Positions 29,671-42,974 of a stretch of 64,000 nucleotides of DNA are shown piece after piece. Source of the DNA: Ustilago trichophora (lineage: Eukaryota; Basidiomycota; Ustilaginomycetes; Ustilaginales; Ustilaginaceae); NCBI GenBank assembly GCA_900323505.1, contig OOIN01000003.1, forward strand, positions 1,240,001 to 1,304,000, in the 5' to 3' direction. The notes beneath the pieces are model-generated. The model saw nothing but the letters and a program-made list of their open reading frames with translations. It had not been told where the DNA came from and ran no database searches. Position numbers and translations under genes: made by a program. Position 1 is the first letter of the stretch. Each line of letters begins with the position of its first letter.

Positions 29671-30150
29671 GCCTCAGAACAGCAAGGTTTGGCTAGCGAA
29701 CCGGTGTTGTTCTCAATGTTTCATTCTGAAGAGCGGGCAGACCAGAAGCAATTGTGTGCACAAGATCACAGGGTCAACGCTAGATATGTCATGAGCTACA
29801 GAGTAGTAGCTACAAGATTGAACGGATTTGCCACTTTGACGTTCAAAGCAGTCCCTGCAACAGTGAATCATCATAGAAATTAAAAATAATGATAAAAAAT
29901 CAAAAATACAGTAGAAAAAAATAATTGTGACAAGAAAAGCTGGGGTCCAGCTGTCAGCCAAACACAACCCGTGGCAGCAGGCCTGGCAATACCTCGTCTT
30001 CAGCAACTATCAGAGCTAGTGACATTGAGAACGGCTGATGGATGCGGAGAGACTAGAGTACATATATGCAAAGTTATTAGGAGAGACTGCAAAGAGAGTC
30101 CATAGACACAAAATATTGCAGGGAGAGAGCGAGAGAAGAGAATACGGTTG
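29671..30150. other. Intergenic, AT-rich patch, no gene assigned
   Basis: It contains an AT-rich run (about 29875-29935) unlike the rest of the window, plausibly the terminator of the next minus-strand gene. Missing 5' exons of the gene at 29043 would lie here. Confidence 0.4.
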
Positions 30151-31290
30151 TCAGGGCGACTTGTTCCGGCCGCCAAACATGGAGCGGAGGCCTTCAAAGG
30201 AAGGCTTTCTCAACGACTTGGGCTTGGAAGCCTCCCTGTCCGATGAGACAATCAGCGAGTCAGGGCTCCCATACTTGATGGCCTCAACACAAATGCTGGG
30301 CTTGGAGCTGATACGTTCAGTGCTGCCCTTGAATGGATCATGGAAGAAGACTTTGGTTCCACTTGGGCTGCTTGCTTGCTTTGTCTTGCTGGCCGTCCAT
30401 TTCGGCAAAGCAGAGGTTGGCATGGGCGAGGCCATCTTAGGGCTCGTCGGAACTTCTGGCTCGCTTTGGTCATAAGGGTGGATTTTGATAAATGTCACTT
30501 CCCCACTATCACACATCGGTGTGGCCTCATAGTCGACGTCTTCCGAATCGTCTTTGTGGACTGTATCCATGTTTTGACCGGTGAAGCTGCTGTTGCAACT
30601 AGAGGCAGAGTTCATCGCCCTTTCCAGCGTGCGATTGCGCTCTTCGTATTCCGCTTCTTGAGGTGTTGCCTCCAGCAGACAGATTTGCGGCACTGCAGCC
30701 TGGACTTCCGGCTTTGAGTTTGGGAGAGAGGTGTTGATCTTTGGCAGTTTAGGTGAGGAAGCCTTTTTTACTTTGCAGATACTCCTTGAGGCTTGTTTTG
30801 ACAGTGCTGGCCCTACTGGAAGCAGAAGAGTCGCTTCGATGATGCGAGTCTTGGTCGTCATCGGATCCATGCGAGCTGCTTGAATTGAGTGCTGCTTGTC
30901 CTCATTGCGGGTCATTAGACAGTGCCGCAGACCAGCTTGACTCCAGCATAGACTGAAGAGGTAGTTTTTGACGCAAGAGGTGCACCAACCTATCCACCGG
31001 AGTTAGCTTGTGCAAGTGCAGAGTGTCGACAATCTGATCAATCACTTTGTCATTGTCCACCACTTCGTCCACCAAAGAGCCTGGAGTGCTGAGGACGCTG
31101 ATGATTGAGCCATTGGATCCTTGGCGTTTTTCTAGAGCCAAGCGCTCTCAACGAATCTTCATCCAGCACCGGATCACGTCGGCCAGCACGCAAAGACTGG
31201 TGCTCATTGTCCCATCTGGCGGTCTTTGCATCGAGCCATCTCCTTGGTCGGCAGAGTGGGTCTTGTAGCAGACACCCTTTGCATCAGGGC
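30151..31290 (-). CDS. Multi-exon hypothetical protein (tentative model)
   Basis: Coding-like sequence changes frame in steps that fit introns: a 3' exon 30151..30656 (stop at 30151), an intron 30657..30771 (GTAAAA ... CTCAAG, phase 1+2), an exon 30772..30878, and a possible 54-bp intron 30879..30932 with CTAAT branch-like sequence. Further coding-like frame extends to about 31290 in two frames. Segments such as SLKEYLQ-KAEYEERNRTLERA join into one helix across the intron, and TFIKIHPYDQSEPEVPTSPK with FEGLRSMFGGRNKSP at the C-terminus look like real Ser/Pro-rich regulatory protein. No family was recognised. The weak donors leave a decaying pseudogene as the alternative. Confidence 0.45.
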
Positions 31291-32370
31291 AGGAAAGGTT
31301 GAAAGGCCACGCATACAGTGTCTCTGTAGGCGTGTAGAGGAGCGTGACGGTGAGGCCTGTGTTAGGCGCCGCAGAAGTCTGTCAGGGGTCGTGTGCCTGA
31401 GCTCGGATGTCTAGCACTGAAGCTTCCTCGAGATGGGATTGAATTCGAGAATGAACCTATGGTGATTCTCGAAATGAGACTTAGGCAGATGCCGCGCGTT
31501 GCCTGATCTCGCCCACTTTGAGGACACTCGACTCCGAGAATGAGGTTGATGTTTTCTCGATGTCGCTACGACTTCGAGAAAGGCCTGCTGAGATCTTCGA
31601 GCTCGACTAACTCCTGTGAACACTCCGTTCAGAGGCAATACGGCACGATGGGCTTAGCTGTTGCAGTAAAGCGATATAACTGACCACTAGGATCAAGCAC
31701 GAGTGTTCTTGATGCTCTCCAGTGGTCCTAGCCGTGGAGCGGCCTTGCTGTATATGGACTGGTTGAGGTTCCAGGCCCCGGTTGAGGTTCCGGCTGTGAT
31801 TGAGGTGTCGCAGCGTCAGTGTAGGTGCTGACGAGGTTCAAAGACAGGCTCTCCTATGTTGAGGACGAGCACAGACTGTGAAAGGATTGCAAAGCTCTGC
31901 TATTGCAATCGGTACAACTGAGAGTGCTTACAAAGCGCAACTGAGAGGTATTCTTGATATAATGAAAGTAAAGAGTAGAGTGGATGAGCCCCGCTCATCA
32001 CACTGCAAGTGAAGAATGAGTATATATAACCGTTCGGCCCAAGCTGAGTGCACTCGACCTGCGTGTGTACCGAGCTCGGGCCTCCTGCCAGCATGCAACT
32101 CGCACATGCGGCTCTCCTATCGAACCATCAGGCCTGCTCGCCATCACAGATGGTGTCGAGCACCATGCCCTTCGATACCACCGAGTTGCACTACTCGAGA
32201 CCAGCCGATTCGCGCTTTCCCAGCATCGCTTCCTGAGTTCGAGAATCCGACATACTAAATTCTCGAACTCAATTTGAGTTCAAGAGCCAAGTACGCGTCT
32301 TTCTCAAACTGGGACTTGTGTCCTGTAACAAAGTCGTTGGACTTGCATTATAGGATCGTCGCTGTTGGGC
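31291..32370. other. Gene-poor stretch with TTCnnGAA palindromes and a hairpin
   Basis: No supported gene. It holds five TTCGAGAA/TTCTCGAA/TTCTCGAT sites, a hairpin at 31682-31727, a duplicated GGTTGAGGTTCC motif at about 31763-31793, and a TATATATAA box near 32020 on the plus strand with only a short unconvincing ORF downstream. Confidence 0.5.
31682..31727. repeat. Imperfect inverted repeat (hairpin)
   Basis: GACCACT (31682-31688) pairs with AGTGGTC (31721-31727), and ATCAAG (31692-31697) pairs with CTTGAT (31708-31713), around a 10-nt loop. The arms are seen directly; any function is unknown. Confidence 0.7.
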
Positions 32371-33095
32371 TCAGGCAATGCTGACGACTGTCCATTGCTG
32401 TGGCCGGTATGCAGGAAGTGCCAAAGTTTCAGTCTTAGGCGACATGATGGGCGAAGAGAACAAAGAAGGAGATCTGGAGCCGGTGGGAGATGTAGGAGCG
32501 GAAGAGGATTTCTTAAGTATGCTGTGGGGCTGTTGTGGCTGCATAGGAGGTGAGCGTTGCCGGTGAGGCAAGCTCGACAAAGCAAACACATGTGGCGCAT
32601 GCTGCTCAAGCATGGTGACCTGCAACTCGATGCAATCTCCAAGCACCGATCTGAATGCTTTCTGATCCCACACGGCAAAAAAAAAGAAAGAGAGAGAGGG
32701 GAGCTTGAACCCACTCACGCACCAGCTTGGATGTTGCCAATACGGTGGGGCCTGAGGACCGTATATGCACTGTTGCCGGGAAGCGGTGGGCTGGCTCTTG
32801 TTGGATGCCCTTGTTTTGGCGGCACCAAGTATGTCACCCTATTGCCGACGAGATGAAGTCGTCGTGCGATGTACGCCGGGCCTTTGTGCCAGCCTGTCTC
32901 TGCGTCTATCCAGTGTAGATGTGAAGTTTGGCAAGCCCCTAGAAGAGGTGGGAAGGGCAATGCACGTTCAAGGTGTAGATAAAGTAGGTCTAGAAGCGCA
33001 CCATGCACCAAAATGATGCTGAGAGATATCGGGAACAAGCACGTCCAGCTAAAAAGACTGGCTGTACTGAGCGTATGCAGCAAGCTTAGGGAAGC
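32371..33095 (-). CDS. Two-or-more-exon hypothetical membrane protein (partial 5' end)
   Basis: Exon 32371..32650 and exon 32719..~33095 are joined by a 68-bp intron (GTGAGT donor, pyrimidine tract, AGCATTCAG acceptor, phase 2+1). The upstream exon encodes a hydrophobic segment (LFSWTCLFPISLSIILVHGA) then LLDLLYLHLERALPFPPLLG and HWIDAETGWHKGPAYIARRL. The downstream exon gives LGDCIELQVTMLEQHAPHVF and a Ser/Pro tail (SILKKSSSAPTSPTGSRSPS). No ATG precedes the hydrophobic segment before an in-frame TGA, so another 5' exon exists upstream. The family is not recognised; the pattern suggests an anchored protein with a cytosolic phosphorylatable tail. Confidence 0.55.
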
Positions 33096-35340
33096 GATGA
33101 TGGTGTAGGGAGGATGTCAGGGTGAGAGAGATAGCAGAAAAAGAATCAAGGATCTGTCCATGGGTAGCATACATTTGAGGAGAAGTATCTCTATTTCAGG
33201 CCACACGGAGCTGCAAAGACTGTAATGACATGATGCTCCAACACTAGGTTTTCATGCTATTGTGTCAGGTACAAGCACACACCAGCAGAATCACGAGAGC
33301 AAGTCTTGGAAGAAATGCTGCCAAGCCGAGTTGCAGAGTTGCGCAATCCAAAGTCCCAAGCAAAGTTGACCGACTTGGCGGCTGGACAAAGGTCAGCTTT
33401 GACGGATTGGCAACAACACCATCCATCTCAAAAATAATCTCAATTCCGCTCCTTCCATGTCAGCAACAAGCTCACTATTGCACCTTTCTTCCCAAGCTAA
33501 GCAGACCAAAGCTTGCCTGCCTGTCATCCGTTGCCCTCAACCCATGACAGCTGGTGGAAGGATGCTTCTTGCAGCGAGGTTGACGGGCGTACAGTGTGCA
33601 AGATCTCGCACCATGGCGGTTAACTAGCTCAATGGGGCCTAGCAGACTACTAGCCTGTAGGCATGGGAATTGCGGTTGTCTGTGTTGGAAGAGCTGTTGA
33701 GCGTGACACAGGGCAAAGGCGAGCTAAAAAGCTACAATTTTTGGTGCCAAACTAGGCTGTGTCTGAAGAGCCGCAAAGCCACCATCTAGAATAACTGTGT
33801 GAAATAAGAACATGACCATCAAAAAGTAATTTCCAGCAAATCGTTCCACGAGGCATTCAAAGTTGCCGTTTGGCCAGAATCACGAAAAGATGAAGACTCT
33901 TGCTGTGGGCTCATCCTCGTGGCACACCTCTTGCACCAGGCTTGGGGCGGAGCTCTGCTCAATTCAATTCAATCAAGAGGTGAAATGTGTCAAGCAGGTC
34001 CGCACAGGAAGGTACAAGTCTGTGGTTTGTCTCTTTAAAGGATTTGCAGCTCCAACCGGGAGCAAGATGCAGATCAAGGCCCTGCCTAGGTTGCCGCAAA
34101 TTTTGACAAGGTGATACATACATCCGAGCATGCTTCTGTACATCACTGACAATGTGGTCATTGGATACAGGACATACGCAGTCATGCACAGTACAGTACT
34201 GTACACTCTTGAGCAGGCGACCAACGAAAAAGCTAGCCAGCCTAACTGATAAAGCCTTGCCGCATGATCTGCCCTTTTTCAAGGCAGTGTCACCGATACG
34301 CAGGGATATGTTTCACAACCAAACAAAAGCATGCGTTTTCTGGGCTGTGCAAGATCACTTCAATCGACAAGCGCTTGACTTGAGACACCATACCATCGAT
34401 CAGCACCACCTAAGCTCTACCGCCACCTGATCTTGCTCGGAGACGTTGCAGAATCCTTGCACCTCTTCTTCTTGTTCTTTTTTCTTCTTCTTGGGAATTT
34501 CGTTCCATTGCGTCGGCATCTTAGATGAGAATTTGACCGAAAAGTCGCCTGCAGCATACTTTGACCTCCGCCAAACTTGCACCTTGGGCATGTTGCTCTT
34601 CCCAAGTGATACTGTAGTGACTTGCCGCCTTCTCAGCCGTGTAGCATTGCAAATCTCAACATTGACACAAGTAAGAGCAAAGCACGATGAACGATGGCTC
34701 GGCAGCTTGATCGAGAGCTACTAGACTGTCGGAGGCACAATTGTATTGGACCGGACCTAAAGAGCTCAGAAAAGGTAAACTATGTCTCATGATCTTCCTT
34801 GACGAGCGTACAGATCCGCAAAGACCAGAGAGGAGGAGGAAGAAGATTGAGAGGTGTTGATCTGCCTTGCCTCCAATTCAGCCTAAGATGGCCTTTCCTC
34901 AGATGTAGCATGTCTCTCCTGGCGCAAACATCCGACGTTTAGAAGGAGAAGAAGAGGTGCGTCAAGCATCTAGCACAGGCAAGTCTGCAATCCCACATTG
35001 GATACTGTAGTTGTCCGTTTGATTCAAATTCCGCGATACGATGCCAATGAATCCTCAGGACCCTGCGGCGCGCGGCATTTTCTCGCTTGACAAGATTGCC
35101 AAATGTCGTGCTTGCCTCTCTCTCTACCCGAGGCGTCTAATACCGCATGTCACAAACATGTCCAAACCGTTTGCAAAGTGGCACTCTTGCTGTGCATGAA
35201 GCGCACATCTACTATATAGTCTTATCTGTAGGGCCTACTTGTCCGAAGGAAGATCACAGTAACTAGCACAAGGTCCTTGTGACACAAATCCTAGTCCTAG
35301 TCTACAGTGCTCCCGGTTCGATGTCCCCAAACGCAGTCAA
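33096..35340. other. 2.2-kb stretch without an assignable gene
   Basis: It probably contains 5' exon(s) of the gene at 32371. A 63-codon minus-strand ATG frame at 34400-34591 (Lys/Glu-rich) has no other support. TACAGTACTGTAC occurs at 34192-34204. No RNA gene or repeat family is recognisable. Confidence 0.4.
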
Positions 35341-35342
35341 AC

Positions 35343-35621
35343 ACGCGTCTACACCCATTGTGTGGCTGTGTTTCCTCGCCTTGTGTAGGATGATCTGAGT
35401 CGAGCTTGGCATACAGAGTTGGACGGAGCTTGTCGATCTCGATGGATCGAAACACTGGTGCGAGATCTTGCAAAGGTGATATCAACGGAACTAAACCAGA
35501 CGAGCGGCCTAACATCGGGAATGGTGCCGGCCGAATATGTGAACGCGTCTGTCTCTGTTGGACCGCGCCTGATTGATGTCAACGCGTAAATGACCTTGAC
35601 GCGACTTTGAGACGAACGCGT
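35343..35621. promoter_or_regulatory. Cluster of four ACGCGT (MCB-like) sites upstream of MCM3
   Basis: ACGCGT occurs at 35343-35348, 35543-35548, 35582-35587 and 35616-35621. The last two share the longer AACGCGTAAAT context, and near-matches (GACGCGA, AACGCGC) lie at about 35599 and 35652. ACGCGT is the MluI cell-cycle box bound by MBF (Mbp1/Swi6) in ascomycetes and drives G1/S transcription of replication genes. The nearest downstream start is MCM3 at 35987, so G1/S control of MCM3 is the natural inference. Confidence 0.7.
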
Positions 35622-35971
35622 AAATTGAATTGCCCTTTTACTGTTCTTTGCGTCCAACGCGCTTCCGGTGTTGCTCAGTGTATTTCTCTCTTTGCTGCTC
35701 TGGCAAGATGCGTACAACGGCCAACTCTTTCGGTGGTGGCAATCTGAATGAACTTCGCCTTTGTTGCATTCTCATTCTGAACTGCATCCTGCATTCTCCA
35801 CGCTCACCGTCCACCATCATCCCTATTCCATCACCACACCTAACAACATCCTTTCGTTTGATCTAACTATCCCCGTTCGACTGCTCACCAACGTCCCGGG
35901 CTTTCAAGAAGAAGACTGCACCGGCCCTAGCGCCACTTTCCCTCAAAGAGATCCTTTCTCTCGCACTCTAA

Positions 35972-38701
<2,730 letters not shown>

Positions 38702-39390
38702 TCTGCTGTACTATACCCCGATCGCGTCGTGCTCGTCATCCGCTTGGTCTCTTGTCATTGGTGTCTTTTGCGATCTTGTTTCTCATGTGTGCTTTGTATT
38801 TTCGTCGGTCAATCTGTACTTTTTTTTTTCTGTTTGCTGATAACAAGTTGCCAGACCTAGTGATTTAAGAGCATCTTCTGACCGTGATGCTGGAATGTAA
38901 GGCGACGATATGTAAGCATCTCACCATTCTCATCTCAATCGAGTGTCGAGGTAAGAGTTACAGTCGAAACTTGGTGTTGAAGAGCTACGAAAGACGCGTC
39001 AGAATACTGTAGCTGCCAAATTGCTCCACATGAAATCCTTCGACGCAACGCTGCAGATCGGTGGGCAACCAAAAAGGGTTCTGTGCTGTGCTGTGCTGTG
39101 CGGTGTGATGCGGCGCGTCGAATCCACCGTGCACCATCCACTCACTCCATGAAAGCCAACACAAGACTCGTGCCTGCCAAAGTGCGGGGAGAAAGAGAGA
39201 CACACAAAGCGGAGTATCTTTTACACCAAACGCTTTGGGCTCACCTCTCACTCTCACTCGAACATCAACTCTTTCGCCTCTGATCTTTGACCTCGACCTT
39301 GCTTTTCCCCCTCTCACAACCACCACACCACGGCAAGGATACTGGACACCGGCGCCTGTCCAGGCTGACCGTTGACTCCTTTCACTCAGA
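38702..39390. other. Intergenic MCM3 - ARMC8, with (CTGTG)4
   Basis: Holds the MCM3 terminator region (T10 run at about 38820), a pentanucleotide CTGTG array at 39081-39100 and a pyrimidine-rich leader before 39391. One ACGCGT lies at 38993. No gene was seen. Confidence 0.6.
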
Positions 39391-42300
39391 ATGACCATGG
39401 CATTTCCTTCTCTGCTCGGAGGTTCTGCCTTGCCCCAGCAGGCACCCATTCAACTAGACCTCGACAACCCAGAGAAGGCCATTTCGCAGCTCAAGGCCAT
39501 CCGCAACTCGGTAATCGGCTCCAGAACTAAGAAATCTAACCTCGTCCACACTGGTGTTATCGAGCAGCTCGTCCAGCTTCTTCGTATCGATCTCGACTCG
39601 ACAAGTCATGCCTCGGACCTGGTCAGTCTCTCTGCCACCATTGTTGCATCGCTTGCCAACACTCCTGCACAATCCAGCCTTCTCCAGCTCATGCGATCCG
39701 GCACCCACGATGCCCTCCTCTGCTGCCTGCGTAACCTCAGCCAAGAACTGGTCCGATCAAAACGACACGTCCTCGAACAGCGTGACAACTCCTTCGATGC
39801 CCTTCGCCTGCTCGAGGCCGTTCTCAGAGCGCTCAGATCGATGTTGCTTTCAGTAGCAGATCAGCTCTCTGCCAGCCCACGATGGGGTATCGGCTCGAGC
39901 TGGGGGACCAAACCCGCAGCCTCTGGTGTTTCCATCGCTCGACTCGGCTCGAATGCTGCCGCATCAAAGATCTTTGGCAAGAGCAGTCGCGATTCCTTCT
40001 CTGCTACACCGGCACCCATCCAAGACATCCTCATGAGCAGTGCCAGCCATGACAATCTGCGAGCAAAGGTCAAAGAGCACCAACCCGAATCCGAGGCACA
40101 CCAGCAGAGAGAGTTGCGTCACCTCTCCAGAGTCTTTCTCGCTCAGGTATACGATCCCGCCAATCTACCGCTGCTGCTCGGGCCTCTCTTTATGTGTCCC
40201 ATTCCTCAACAGCAAGGCTCTGCAGCTCGCTCGGCATCTGCTCAACCTTCCAGCGTGTCCTCTGCGGCCCCTACCGCCGCCAGTTCAGCAACAGCTTCTC
40301 CATCCTTAAGCGAGCGTCACTATGCCTCCCAGGCCTCCTCGTCTATCGGCATGCGTATGGATCAAGCAGAGGCGTCAAAGGCAGTAATGGCAATCGATGT
40401 CGAAAGCCTGCCCATGACCATCAAGACCAAGGTCCTCAGCGTGGTAGAGATGATCTGTGCCATCCTCTCGGGGACCATTTTTATCCCTGGTTGCGGTACA
40501 GACTCCACCAGCAACATCTCCACCTCGCTAGCAGAGCAGATCGCACTGCGTCGCCAACAGATTATGGCCTTTAGCGTTCTAGACAGTTCTTTCACTCCAG
40601 GATCAGATCCCGAATCAGCTTCACGCGGTCGAAGTGAAGCCAGTCATCCGCCTTCCAACCTGCAATCCGTGGTGATTCGCAAGGGCTCCCGCTCCCGCTC
40701 TCGCATCAACGACCCAGAGAATGCCGGAACTTTTGATGCTCCTCCTCTGCCACCCTGGGACGAGGATGGGAGTGACGAATTACGCCTCGAGTATGACCTT
40801 GCCTTGTCCGGTCCAGCTTCCGTCCTCACCGTCCTCCTCGCTGCTGCAGAATGTGGGTTCGCAAAGACTCAGGAAGCGGCTCTCAACTGTTTAGCAGAGA
40901 TCACCCGTGATGAGCCAGAGGCTTCCTTACGTCTCTTCCGGTGCACCTCCCCTTCTGGCATGCTCCCCACCTCGGTTTTGCTCAACTTGCGCCAGACCAG
41001 TAGCGCCAACGTCCGCCTCGCCGCATTTTGCTGCTTGGCCAATATCATCAAAGTCCATCCCTTTACCGCCAAGACCAACCAATGCGTACTTGAGGTGCTG
41101 ATGGAGCTACTGGACTACACGCCCTCTGGGCTTCCACATGGCAGCTCAACCACGGCTGCGTCGCAGCTACAAGCTTCCAGCCAGGTAGAGATCCAGATTC
41201 AGGCAGCTTTTGCTATCGCACGTCTCGTCGCGGATAATGTCACCCTGCAGACGCTGGCAACGGAGAGCTACAATGCGCTGCAAAAGCTCGCTTCTTTGCT
41301 CGATCGAGCCTGCACCCGCAGCCAGCCGCCCACGGGGGCCAAAGTTGAGCGTGCCAAGGCGACCACGATGACCCTGGGCAGTATCGCTGTCAGCACGCCT
41401 CGCGCGGATGCCACATTGGGCGTTGCCCCACCGACTATTGACGAATCGGCCATCCGGCTGCGCGAAGCGTGTCTGACAGCCTTGGCAGCGCTGACCTTCC
41501 AACACGATGAACCTCGACGAAAGCTGATTGACTCTGTACAACCACCGGTGCTCGCAATGGTGGTGTCAAGCATTGGCTTCCCAGCTTTGGGTGTCAGGGT
41601 AGCAGCGTGTCGGCTGACAAGAGCGCTGTCGAGAAGCATTTCGATCCTACGAACTTCGATAGTCGACGCTGGGGTAGCGCCAAAGCTCGTAGCTTTGCTG
41701 CAGGATCCAGACGAAGAAGAGGTAGTCAAGGTGGAAGCCACCGCTGCGATTTGCAATTTGGTGCTGGATTTCAGCCCCATGAAGAAGCTCATTCAAGAAC
41801 TTGGTGGTGTCAACAGTCTCGTACAGCTTGCTCACAGCGGCGGCGGGCCTTCGTCCGCAGCACACAGCACCAGCGTTGACGAAGAACGCTACTACACACT
41901 CTCAGCGACGGCCACCATGCCTGCTCCTGGCAGCGGCGGCGGCAGCATTTCCGGCAACAGTGGCAAACACCGCGCAATCCGCAACTCCACCCTCTCCGGC
42001 AGTCAACAGTTACGTCTACACGCCCTGTGGGCACTCAAAAACCTTCTCTCGCACTCCGACACCACCTTGAAGCAGGACGTCATGTCCAAACTCACTTTCC
42101 CCTTCATCACGAGTCTCTGCGAGTCGTCTTCGGTGGAAATGGTGTTCAAGGAGCAAGCGTTGAACATTTTGCGCAATGCGGCTGCGACCAAGGAGTGCGA
42201 CGTGACGTTTATGGTCGAAGGCATGGGTGGAGGGGAGCGATTGGTTCAGTTGTTGGAAAAGTGCATCTGGGATGGTCGAACGGGGGGTGAGACGGGAGCG

Positions 42301-42687
42301 GCGGTGATTGAACAGGCTGCTTTTGTACTCGTCAATGTGGCGACGGGGACAGAGGGGCATAGGAGATTGCTGTTGCGTTCGCCAAACGTGATGGATGCCT
42401 TGGCGTTCTTCTGCAATCATCCGTGGAAAGATGTCCGTGTTGCAGCGGCACGGTGCGTCGGCAATCTGTTGTCCAAGTCGAAATCCACCAGTATGACAAC
42501 GGTGGAAGATGAGGGTGGAGAAGGATCGGCATATCCGGATTTGCTCACGGAAGCAAAGGCTAGGATGGCAGCCTTTGGCCTCGATACAAAGATGAAGGAG
42601 CTCGCTCAGTCGGATCTCGAATTGGACGTCAGGGAGAGGGCAAAGTCGGCGCTGAACAAGCTTGGAGTTGATGCAAAGGTCACTTGA
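39391..42687 (+). CDS. VID28: Armadillo-repeat GID ligase subunit (Vid28/Gid5, ARMC8)
   Basis: A single exon of 1098 residues. ARM repeats run nearly end to end. The N-terminus has the ARMC8 opening pattern (QLKAIRNSVIGSRTKKSNLV then GVIEQLVQLL), and the C-terminal repeats include LRLHALWALKNLLSHSDTTL and LNILRNAAATKECDVTFMV. Ser-rich disordered inserts (residues ~190-330, ~830-870) make it longer than human ARMC8 (673) or yeast Vid28 (921). In the GID/CTLH E3 ligase this subunit bridges the substrate receptor (Gid4) and the catalytic module, degrading gluconeogenic enzymes. Confidence in the family is good; the role is from the family. Confidence 0.88.
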   Translation: MTMAFPSLLGGSALPQQAPIQLDLDNPEKAISQLKAIRNSVIGSRTKKSNLVHTGVIEQLVQLLRIDLDSTSHASDLVSLSATIVASLANTPAQSSLLQLMRSGTHDALLCCLRNLSQELVRSKRHVLEQRDNSFDALRLLEAVLRALRSMLLSVADQLSASPRWGIGSSWGTKPAASGVSIARLGSNAAASKIFGKSSRDSFSATPAPIQDILMSSASHDNLRAKVKEHQPESEAHQQRELRHLSRVFLAQVYDPANLPLLLGPLFMCPIPQQQGSAARSASAQPSSVSSAAPTAASSATASPSLSERHYASQASSSIGMRMDQAEASKAVMAIDVESLPMTIKTKVLSVVEMICAILSGTIFIPGCGTDSTSNISTSLAEQIALRRQQIMAFSVLDSSFTPGSDPESASRGRSEASHPPSNLQSVVIRKGSRSRSRINDPENAGTFDAPPLPPWDEDGSDELRLEYDLALSGPASVLTVLLAAAECGFAKTQEAALNCLAEITRDEPEASLRLFRCTSPSGMLPTSVLLNLRQTSSANVRLAAFCCLANIIKVHPFTAKTNQCVLEVLMELLDYTPSGLPHGSSTTAASQLQASSQVEIQIQAAFAIARLVADNVTLQTLATESYNALQKLASLLDRACTRSQPPTGAKVERAKATTMTLGSIAVSTPRADATLGVAPPTIDESAIRLREACLTALAALTFQHDEPRRKLIDSVQPPVLAMVVSSIGFPALGVRVAACRLTRALSRSISILRTSIVDAGVAPKLVALLQDPDEEEVVKVEATAAICNLVLDFSPMKKLIQELGGVNSLVQLAHSGGGPSSAAHSTSVDEERYYTLSATATMPAPGSGGGSISGNSGKHRAIRNSTLSGSQQLRLHALWALKNLLSHSDTTLKQDVMSKLTFPFITSLCESSSVEMVFKEQALNILRNAAATKECDVTFMVEGMGGGERLVQLLEKCIWDGRTGGETGAAVIEQAAFVLVNVATGTEGHRRLLLRSPNVMDALAFFCNHPWKDVRVAAARCVGNLLSKSKSTSMTTVEDEGGEGSAYPDLLTEAKARMAAFGLDTKMKELAQSDLELDVRERAKSALNKLGVDAKVT

Positions 42688-42974
42688 GCGATGTTGCTCT
42701 TTTGCGTTTTGTAGTGGTAGTCTGACCGCCATACCAAGATCGCCTTTTTTGCATGTCGTAGTTTGGCGTGTAAGAACAACGTTCGTCGACAGTGAGCTTG
42801 ATGTTGTGCTCGGAATGAGAGACTGTAGCTGCAGCAGGACTGCAGTTCTGCGTTCGAGGGTGGCACTGGAATCACTCGATGCCTGGGCGCTGCCGACGGC
42901 TGTTTCTCTTTCAAATATCATTGAGAGAATCATATACAAAAACAAAATGCTGAGCGCAAAAGCATCTAGACGTT

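Noticed and set aside
32048..32236. Short plus-strand ORF behind a TATATATAA box, considered as a pheromone precursor
   Set aside because: It does not end in a CAAX motif and has no other pheromone feature.
33608..33690. tRNA-like A-box (TAGCTCAATGG)
   Set aside because: No matching B-box (GGTTCRANNCC) and no cloverleaf could be drawn.
34400..34591. 63-codon minus-strand ORF with ATG, Lys/Glu-rich
   Set aside because: Short, overlaps a polypurine tract, no splice or family support.
35349..35717. 122-codon minus-strand frame in the MCM3 upstream region
   Set aside because: No domain or splice logic; it overlaps the ACGCGT cluster and is best explained as chance.
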